Shown: positions 52,771-58,527 of the stretch, one piece after another
Layout of the letters: every line of letters starts with the position of its first letter
Numbering within the stretch: position 1 is the first letter of the stretch
Assembly (NCBI GenBank): GCA_902522955.1
Contig: CABYXR010000004.1
Span: 1-58,527 of the forward strand
From: an uncultured Pelagibacteraceae bacterium
GTDB lineage: Bacteria; Pseudomonadota; Alphaproteobacteria; Pelagibacterales; Pelagibacteraceae
Direction: 5' to 3'
Length of the DNA: 58,527 nt
Notes under the pieces: generated by a model
Database searches by the model: none
Told to the model about the DNA's origin: nothing
Seen by the model: the letters and a program-made list of their open reading frames with translations, nothing else
Translations under genes and position numbers: made by a program

Positions 52771-53296
52771 ATTTTTTGATATAATCTTTAAATGAAATAT
52801 TTTTTTTATCTTTTTTTGATAGTATAGGTTTTTTGATTGGCCATTTAACTTTAATATCATTATCGTTCCAAATAATTCCAATTTCATGGCTTTTTGATCT
52901 ATAATTAGTACAATGATAGCTGATAATATTTTCATTTTTTAATCCTAAGAACCCGTGAGCAAATCCAGGGGGTATATATACAGAAACACCATTACTATCT
53001 GAAATATTTATTTTAAAATATTTTCCAAAAGTCTTTGAATTTTTTCTTAAATCTACACAAACATCCAAAATCTCACCTTTTAAAACAGTTAAATATTTAC
53101 CTTGTGAATTTTGAGTTTGCAGGTGCATACCTCTTAGAACATTTTTTTTCGATATCGATACGCATGTAAAAACAAAACTTTTATTTTTAAAGAATCTTTT
53201 TTTAAATACTTCTCTAAAACTTCCTCTTTGATCTTTATGAACCTGGGAAAAAATTATTTTTAAGTCTTTGAATTTTGTGGATTTTATTTTCATCAA
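52763..53296 (-). CDS. rfbC: dTDP-4-dehydrorhamnose 3,5-epimerase
   Basis: 177 residues, RmlC-type cupin. The segments FVFTCVSISKKNVLRGMHLQ (histidine base), GEILDVCVDLRKNSKTFGKY and YIPPGFAHGFLGL are characteristic. Gives dTDP-4-keto-L-rhamnose, or a related 5-epimer in other deoxysugar pathways. The stop overlaps the glycosyltransferase start. Confidence 0.9.
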   Translation of the reverse strand: MMKIKSTKFKDLKIIFSQVHKDQRGSFREVFKKRFFKNKSFVFTCVSISKKNVLRGMHLQTQNSQGKYLTVLKGEILDVCVDLRKNSKTFGKYFKINISDSNGVSVYIPPGFAHGFLGLKNENIISYHCTNYRSKSHEIGIIWNDNDIKVKWPIKKPILSKKDKKNISFKDYIKKYA

Positions 53297-54109
53297 TCAA
53301 GAATCATTATTTTGGTAGGAAAATGTTAAGTCTAAAAAATTTATGAACGAAAAATCATTTGAAAAATTCTTAAAATTCAAAAATTTGATTAAATTATTTT
53401 TGTTTTGTGATACAAGAGTATAATTATTATCCTTCATAAAAGTAATAAAATTATCGTACTGAAATAGATAGGCATAATTTATTATTGGGTGTATATTAAC
53501 TTGCTTTAGGACTATATCATTTTTATTTTTATTCGAGATATAGAATGGGGTATGAGATAAAATGATATTTTTTGTCTTATTTTGAAAAAACCTTTCAAGT
53601 ACCTGTTTATAGTTATTTGTATAATGTAAAGAACTACCAAAAAAAGCAAAATCTATAGGTTTTTCACCTAAAGACAAGTTTTGAGACACGGTAATATTTT
53701 TTAATCCTTTTTCCTCAATTAAACTTGAAATTACCTCATTGTAATGAGGTAGGTCATGATAAATGTACTGCCAGTTTTTTAAGTATCTATTTAGATAAAT
53801 AAAATTATCAATGTTATTAGCTCCAAAGTCAAATAAGCTAAAGTTTTTGTGGGTCTTAGAATATAAACTTAAAATTTCTAAAAGGTAAAAACAAGTTGAA
53901 AAAGGACGGTAAAACTGATCATTCTCATTTGCAATTATTTTTGATTGTAGATCTTTATCTAAATAAGTTGGGTGATTATTTTTGGGCAATGAAACTAAAT
54001 TAGTTTCAACAAAAAATATTTTAAATATTTTGAAAAGTTTTCTGGCTAATAACTTTGGTAATTTATCAAATATATTTGATTGATAAAAATTATTTAAAAT
54101 TTTATACAT
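53297..54109 (-). CDS. TIGR04325-like putative sugar methyltransferase
   Basis: 270 residues with a weak SAM motif (FSLFDFGANNIDNFIY near 92) and the later DFAFFGSSLHYTNNYKQVL. The pattern recalls the TIGR04325 methyltransferase family of polysaccharide clusters. The SAM motif is degenerate (FGAN), so activity is not certain. Adjacent to rfbC and rfbA, with 0 and 4 base gaps. Confidence 0.68.
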   Translation of the reverse strand: MYKILNNFYQSNIFDKLPKLLARKLFKIFKIFFVETNLVSLPKNNHPTYLDKDLQSKIIANENDQFYRPFSTCFYLLEILSLYSKTHKNFSLFDFGANNIDNFIYLNRYLKNWQYIYHDLPHYNEVISSLIEEKGLKNITVSQNLSLGEKPIDFAFFGSSLHYTNNYKQVLERFFQNKTKNIILSHTPFYISNKNKNDIVLKQVNIHPIINYAYLFQYDNFITFMKDNNYTLVSQNKNNLIKFLNFKNFSNDFSFINFLDLTFSYQNNDS

Positions 54110-54113
54110 TGAA

Positions 54114-54980
54114 TTATACTAATTTTTTGAGATAGCTTGAATATTCACAATTTCCATAAAACTTTATAGCTTCTTTAATATTATTGTTATTTATCCATTT
54201 ATTTTTAAATGCTATTTCTTCAATACAAGCTATTTTTAAACCCTGTCTATTTTCTATAACAGAAATATAATTTGATGCATCGTAGTAATCTTTAATATTT
54301 CCTGTATCTAACCAAGTTCCTCCTCTTCCTATAAATTCTGCTTTAAGTTTTTTTGCCCTTTTATATTTATTCAGTAAATCAACTATTTCTAATTCTTTTC
54401 GTTTTGAAGGCTTTAAGGTTTTACTGAATTTAACAACTTTATTATCAAAAAAGTATAATCCAGTTACAGCTAAATTAGAGAACTCTTTCTTTGGTTTTTC
54501 TACTATTTTAATGACCTTATTTTTTTTATTTATTGATGCAACTCCATACAAATTTGGATTTTTTACAGGATGTAAAAAAACTTTAGCACCATTTTTAATA
54601 GAAACACTTTTTTTTAGAGTTTTCGTTAAACTTTGACCATAAAAAAAATTATCACCTAGAATTAAAGCTACATTATCTTTATCGATAAATTTTTCTCCAA
54701 TTATAAATGCTTCTGGAAGACCATTTGGCTTAAGTTGTTCTTTATATTGTATCTTAATACCTAAATTATTTTTTTCAGGCAAAATTTTTTTGAATTGTGC
54801 AAGTTGTCCCTTATTTACAATTATTAAAATATTCCTTATTCCTGCGAGCATAAGTACGGAAAGGGGGTAAAAAATTAATGGCTTATCATAAAGAGGTAAT
54901 AATTGTTTATTTACAGATTTTGTCAAAGGACTCATTCTGCTTCCAGTTCCTCCTGCTAAAATTATCCCTTTTTTAATCAT
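54114..54980 (-). CDS. rfbA: Glucose-1-phosphate thymidylyltransferase
   Basis: 288 residues. Pyrophosphorylase signature GGTGSRMSPLTKSVNKQLLP near the start, ILGDNFFYG near 108 and EKPKKE near 155. Makes dTDP-glucose, first step to all dTDP-deoxysugars here. The start overlaps the rfbB stop by 4 bases. Confidence 0.93.
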   Translation of the reverse strand: MIKKGIILAGGTGSRMSPLTKSVNKQLLPLYDKPLIFYPLSVLMLAGIRNILIIVNKGQLAQFKKILPEKNNLGIKIQYKEQLKPNGLPEAFIIGEKFIDKDNVALILGDNFFYGQSLTKTLKKSVSIKNGAKVFLHPVKNPNLYGVASINKKNKVIKIVEKPKKEFSNLAVTGLYFFDNKVVKFSKTLKPSKRKELEIVDLLNKYKRAKKLKAEFIGRGGTWLDTGNIKDYYDASNYISVIENRQGLKIACIEEIAFKNKWINNNNIKEAIKFYGNCEYSSYLKKLV

Positions 54981-56002
54981 AACTTTAAACCTAATCTTTT
55001 TTTATAAATATTTTTTGATATTCCTCTCAGATAAATTTTATTATTTTTGTACCATTTTACTGTTTCAGCAAGCCCAACATCTAATTTGATTTTTGCTTTC
55101 CACTTAAATTTTTTAAAAATTTTTTTACTATTTAGTGCGTACCTAAAATCATGACCAGGTCTATCTTTCACAAATTTTATTTTCGTTTTTTTTCCTATTT
55201 TAATTTTTAGTTTTTTACAAATCTTTAGTAACTTTTCTATTAGATCAATGTTTTTTATATTTATTCCCGACCCAACATTATAACTTTCTCCAGATTTACC
55301 TTTTAAATAAAGCATGAATAAGGCTTCACAATGATCCCCCACATGTATCCATTCTCTCGTGTTATGACCTCTGGCATAAATTGGCAAAGGATTATTATTG
55401 AATATGTTTGATATCATTTTTGGTAATAACTTTTCAGGAAATTGATAAGGTCCATAATTATTACAACAGTTAGATATTACTGCATCAATATTATAAGTTC
55501 TGATATAAGACTTTACTAGATGGTCCGCACTTGCTTTAGAAGCAGAGTAGGGGGAACTTGGTTCGTAATTTGCCTTTTCATTTGATCTTTTGTTTTCTTT
55601 TATATCACCATAGACTTCATCCGTAGATATATGAATTAGTTTTGTATTAATTTTATTTTTTTTTAAATATCTGATTGACTCTAAAAGATTAAAAGTTCCC
55701 AAAATATTTGTATTTATAAAATTTTTAGGTCCATCTATTGATCTATCAACATGTGTTTCTGCTGCTAGATTAAATATTGCTTTGGGTTTAAATCTTTTAA
55801 TGATCTTAATTAGTTTGTCTTTATTGTTTAAATCAATTTTATAGAACTTATAAAATTTACTTTTTTTATCAAAGTGAGCTTTTTTATTGGATGCATAAGT
55901 TAATTTATCTATATTGATGACATAGTATTTCTTTTTTATTAAAAAATTAACTAAATTACTGCCGATAAAACCAGATCCTCCAGTAACTATGATTTTTTTC
56001 AT
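54977..56002 (-). CDS. rfbB: dTDP-glucose 4,6-dehydratase
   Basis: 341 residues. Extended SDR with GGSGFIGSNLV, HISTDEVYGD, and catalytic YSASKASADHLV. Forms dTDP-4-keto-6-deoxyglucose. First gene of the minus-strand dTDP block and divergent from a family-2 glycosyltransferase over an 81-base AT-rich gap that should contain both promoters. Confidence 0.93.
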   Translation of the reverse strand: MKKIIVTGGSGFIGSNLVNFLIKKKYYVINIDKLTYASNKKAHFDKKSKFYKFYKIDLNNKDKLIKIIKRFKPKAIFNLAAETHVDRSIDGPKNFINTNILGTFNLLESIRYLKKNKINTKLIHISTDEVYGDIKENKRSNEKANYEPSSPYSASKASADHLVKSYIRTYNIDAVISNCCNNYGPYQFPEKLLPKMISNIFNNNPLPIYARGHNTREWIHVGDHCEALFMLYLKGKSGESYNVGSGINIKNIDLIEKLLKICKKLKIKIGKKTKIKFVKDRPGHDFRYALNSKKIFKKFKWKAKIKLDVGLAETVKWYKNNKIYLRGISKNIYKKRLGLKL

Positions 56003-56083
56003 ATTATATTTTAAAAGAATATTATGCTTTAATGTTATAAATTAGTAAAATAATTATCTTATAAAATCAAATATTATTATTTT

Positions 56084-56917
56084 ATGGATATAAAAGACAT
56101 CAGTATAGTGATTACAACTTATAAAAGTGAAAAAAAACTTTACACTTGCCTTAACTCATTACCAGAATCAGTTAGAATTATAGTTGTTGAAAATTCTAAT
56201 AATGTAAACTTTAAACAAAAACTGAATATTAAATATCCAAAGATAGAATGTATTTTGACTGGTGAAAATAAAGGTTATTCCGTTGCTAATAATATTGGAT
56301 TGTCTCAGGTCACTTCAAAATACTCTCTAGTATTAAACCCAGATACTATTCTAGAAAAAAATACATTAAATAATTTTCTTAATACAGCAAAAGAATATCC
56401 AAATTTTTGGCTAATTGGCCCATCTGAATATCAGGGTACTAAATTTTCCACTATCGACAAAAAAGTTTTTGAGGTGGATAATATTAAAGGTTTTGCAATA
56501 TTTTTAAATATGGAAAAATTTGAAAAAACTTTTTTTGACGAGAATTATTTTTTATATTTTGAAGAAATAGACTTATGTAAAAGAGTAAAAATGAATAAAG
56601 GTAAAATATATTTAGATAAAAGTTTGAAGATTTATCATGAAGGAGGAAGTTCAGTAGATGAAAAATATAAAGTTGAATTGGAAAAAAATAGGAATTGGCA
56701 CTGGATGTGGTCAACTTTTTACTTTCATAAAAAATATAAAGGATTTTTTGTATCTCTTATAATTATTATTCCAAAATTAATTTCATCTTTTATAAAAACT
56801 ATTTTTTTTCAAATAATATTTAATAATCTAAAAAAAGATATTTACTTAAATAGATTAAGTGGTATTAGTAATGCAATCTTAGGAAAAAAATCTTGGCGAA
56901 GGCCAAAAATAGATTAA
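56084..56917 (+). CDS. Family 2 glycosyltransferase (rhamnosyltransferase-like)
   Basis: 277 residues. GT-A fold: SIVITTYKSEKKLYTCLNSL at the start, ENKGYSVANNIGL, and the metal motif VLNPDT near 84. A C-terminal hydrophobic stretch (KGFFVSLIIIIPKLISSFI) probably anchors it to the membrane. Similar to rhamnosyltransferases by eye; the sugar is not certain. Confidence 0.82.
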   Translation: MDIKDISIVITTYKSEKKLYTCLNSLPESVRIIVVENSNNVNFKQKLNIKYPKIECILTGENKGYSVANNIGLSQVTSKYSLVLNPDTILEKNTLNNFLNTAKEYPNFWLIGPSEYQGTKFSTIDKKVFEVDNIKGFAIFLNMEKFEKTFFDENYFLYFEEIDLCKRVKMNKGKIYLDKSLKIYHEGGSSVDEKYKVELEKNRNWHWMWSTFYFHKKYKGFFVSLIIIIPKLISSFIKTIFFQIIFNNLKKDIYLNRLSGISNAILGKKSWRRPKID

Positions 56918-56951
56918 TTTAAATTTAAGTAATGTTAATCAATTAACTAAT

Positions 56952-57836
56952 ATGGTTTTAAAAAAAAAAATTGTAATTACAGGAGGAGCTGGATTTGTAG
57001 GTACCAATTTGATCAAGTTGTTACTGGAAAAAACAAAATATCAAATAATAAGTATTGACAATTATTCATCAGGAAAAAAAACTAACCATGTTAAAAATCT
57101 GAGGGTAAATTATATTAAAGGGGAAACGGCAGATATTTTTAAGATTTTAAAAAATCCTAAAAATATAAAAACTATTTTTCACTTTGGGGAATTTGCGCGA
57201 ATTTATCAGAGTTTTTCACACATGAATGATTGCATAGTGTCTAACTCTGTAGGATCCAATGCAATTTTTAGTTATTGCTTAAAATATAAGATAAAATTAA
57301 TTTATTCTGCTACCTCAGCATCTTTGGGAAATAAAGGCAATGATAAAAATCTCTCTCCCTATGCTTTCACTAAAGCAAAAAATCTCGAACTATTAGAGAA
57401 TTTGAAGAAATGGTTTAAATTTAAATATGAAGTAATTTATTTTTATAATGTTTACGGTCCTTATCAAATTTCTAAAGGAAAAATGGCAACCGTTATAGGA
57501 ATTTTTGAAAATCACTATAAAAGAAAAATGCCTTTACCTGTAGTTAAACCAGGAACACAATCAAGAAGATTTACTCATATTTTTGATACTATTAATGTTT
57601 GTTACTATGCTTGGAAAAAAAATCTTTGTAGACACTATAGTATTTCAAATAAAAAAACTTATTCAATAAATGCAGTGGCCAAGTTGTTTAAATCGAAAAT
57701 AAAATATTTACCCAAAAGGCCTGGCGAAAGATATGCTTCGGCTTTAACAAATATAAATTTGTCTAATAAGATTTACAAAAAATTTGGCAAAATAAGTCTT
57801 AAAAATTATATTCAGAATTTTATTAATAATAATTAA
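56952..57836 (+). CDS. NAD-dependent epimerase (UDP-glucose 4-epimerase-like)
   Basis: 294 residues, extended SDR. GGAGFVGTNLI near the start, YSATSASLG, and PYAFTKAKNLEL as catalytic tyrosine and lysine. Probably acts on a nucleotide sugar in the same cluster. Ends 4 bases inside the convergent apt gene. Confidence 0.8.
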   Translation: MVLKKKIVITGGAGFVGTNLIKLLLEKTKYQIISIDNYSSGKKTNHVKNLRVNYIKGETADIFKILKNPKNIKTIFHFGEFARIYQSFSHMNDCIVSNSVGSNAIFSYCLKYKIKLIYSATSASLGNKGNDKNLSPYAFTKAKNLELLENLKKWFKFKYEVIYFYNVYGPYQISKGKMATVIGIFENHYKRKMPLPVVKPGTQSRRFTHIFDTINVCYYAWKKNLCRHYSISNKKTYSINAVAKLFKSKIKYLPKRPGERYASALTNINLSNKIYKKFGKISLKNYIQNFINNN

Positions 57837-58372
57837 TGACCTGGAAATTCTATAAGACTATGGATTTTATAACCTTTGTCTTTTAGGAGTTTACTTCCCG
57901 GTAAGTCAAATAAATTAATTACAAAAATAAAACCAGCGACCTTTCCTCCAGAAATTTCAATTAATTTGGCAGCTGCCTCAGCAGTTCCACCTGTTGCTAT
58001 AAGATCGTCAATCACAAGCACCTTGTCACCCTTACTGATAGAGTCTTTGTGAACTTCTATAGTCGCATCTCCATATTCGAGTTTAAAATCTACCGAATGT
58101 GTCTCTGCTGGAAGTTTATTTTTTTTTCTCAATAATATAAATGGTTTTTTAAGCAGATAAGAAACAGTCGAGGCAAATATAAAACCCCTTGATTCTATGG
58201 CTGAAACTTTGTCGAAATCTATATTTTTTGCTAATTCAATAATTTTATCATTAGTATATTTAAATGCTGAGGCGTCTTTTATTAAAGTAGTTATATCTCT
58301 AAAAAGAATGCCTTTTTTAGGATAGTCTGGGATTGATCTTATATGTTTTTTTAAATCCATATTTAGCTTCAA
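57833..58372 (-). CDS. apt: Adenine phosphoribosyltransferase
   Basis: 179 residues. PRPP-binding motif KVLVIDDLIATGGTAEAA near 120-137, after SIPDYPKKGILFRDITTL and ESRGFIFAS. Converts adenine to AMP. Divergent from mtnP, whose product is adenine, by a 31-base gap: the two form a purine/methionine-salvage pair. Confidence 0.94.
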   Translation of the reverse strand: MKLNMDLKKHIRSIPDYPKKGILFRDITTLIKDASAFKYTNDKIIELAKNIDFDKVSAIESRGFIFASTVSYLLKKPFILLRKKNKLPAETHSVDFKLEYGDATIEVHKDSISKGDKVLVIDDLIATGGTAEAAAKLIEISGGKVAGFIFVINLFDLPGSKLLKDKGYKIHSLIEFPGH

Positions 58373-58403
58373 GTTCTAGCAAAAAAGCTTTAATAATTAA
58401 ATA

Positions 58404-58527
58404 ATGAAAAAAAGAAAACTTGGGATAATTGGCGGAAGTGGTCTTTATAAAATGGAGGGTTTTGAAAAAACGAAATGGAAAAAAATCAGTACACCTTGGG
58501 GAAAACCTTCAGATGAGGTTTTAGTTG
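58404..58527 (+). CDS. mtnP: 5' end of S-methyl-5'-thioadenosine phosphorylase (partial)
   Basis: 41 codons, cut off by the window edge. The start KLGIIGGSGLYKMEGFE and the STPWGKPSDEV segment are diagnostic of MTA phosphorylase. It splits methylthioadenosine to adenine and methylthioribose-1-phosphate. Paired divergently with apt. Confidence 0.9.
   Translation, partial: MKKRKLGIIGGSGLYKMEGFEKTKWKKISTPWGKPSDEVLV

Noticed and set aside
51967-52935. Longer glycosyltransferase starting 165 bases upstream
   Set aside because: The extra N-terminus overlaps rfbC in another frame and has no family character; the ATG overlapping the rfbC stop by 8 bases fits the local gene style.
46416-57836. Integrated element with tRNA 3'-end duplicated as attachment site
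   Set aside because: No integrase gene and no repeat of the tRNA 3' sequence was seen at the right end of the block.
1-58527. CRISPR arrays, insertion sequences or prophage genes
   Set aside because: No regularly spaced repeats, transposases, integrases or phage structural genes were seen.

Overview
This is AT-rich, tightly packed DNA: overlapping start and stop codons, intergenic gaps of mostly 0-150 bases, no insertion sequences and no CRISPR. The gene content points to a marine SAR11-type alphaproteobacterium (Pelagibacterales). The main pointers are AprBAM with Xsc, SuyAB and a taurine ABC transporter, TRAP uptake, AmtB, and lysine/isoleucine/asparagine-rich proteins. The affiliation is inferred from gene content and composition, not from a marker-gene tree. 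No gene-free stretch exceeds 300 bases; the longest (about 10.40-10.64 kb) holds a candidate structured RNA.

Layout. 0-5 kb: an AcuI/YhdH reductase, a LysR regulator, RseP, HU and an ammonium transporter with a hairpin over its ribosome-binding site. 5-14 kb: housekeeping and small genes (glycosyltransferase-like, rhodanese, thioredoxin-fold isomerase, ABA4-like, RecX, CysQ, MnmA, a PLP lyase, an MFS carrier). Three very small genes here are easy to miss: a 47-residue membrane protein, a 56-residue DUF3553 protein and a 27-residue, extremely basic protein. 13.9-14.1 kb carries two perfect DnaA boxes beside an AT-rich tract.

14-46 kb is an organosulfonate catabolism region. Taurine enters through TauABC, Tpa converts it to sulfoacetaldehyde and Ald recycles alanine with release of ammonium. 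A TRAP system and a GMC alcohol dehydrogenase probably serve isethionate or 2,3-dihydroxypropanesulfonate (DHPS). HpsN plus an MDR and an SDR dehydrogenase would carry DHPS to sulfolactate. A ComC-type dehydrogenase and SuyAB would take sulfolactate to pyruvate and sulfite. Xsc gives acetyl phosphate and sulfite, and Pta gives acetyl-CoA. Sulfite can be oxidised to APS by AprBA with AprM, or exported by a TauE/SafE protein. A 126-residue nucleotidyltransferase directly upstream of aprM is a candidate for the APS-processing step, because no ordinary Sat is visible. Both uptake systems have a terminator-like hairpin between the binding-protein gene and its partner genes. Downstream of the DHPS genes (32.6-35.0 kb) is a seven-gene operon of very small proteins, mostly with predicted alpha/beta-barrel (ABM/GYD/DUF1330-like) folds, whose function I cannot assign.

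46.4-57.8 kb starts at a tRNA-Met gene and is a surface-polysaccharide block: RfbA, RfbB, RfbC, a 3,4-ketoisomerase, a DegT aminotransferase, sugar methyltransferases, epimerases and glycosyltransferases. It suggests a dTDP-3-amino-3,6-dideoxyhexose and/or a methylated 6-deoxysugar. The window closes with apt and the start of mtnP, divergent purine-salvage genes.
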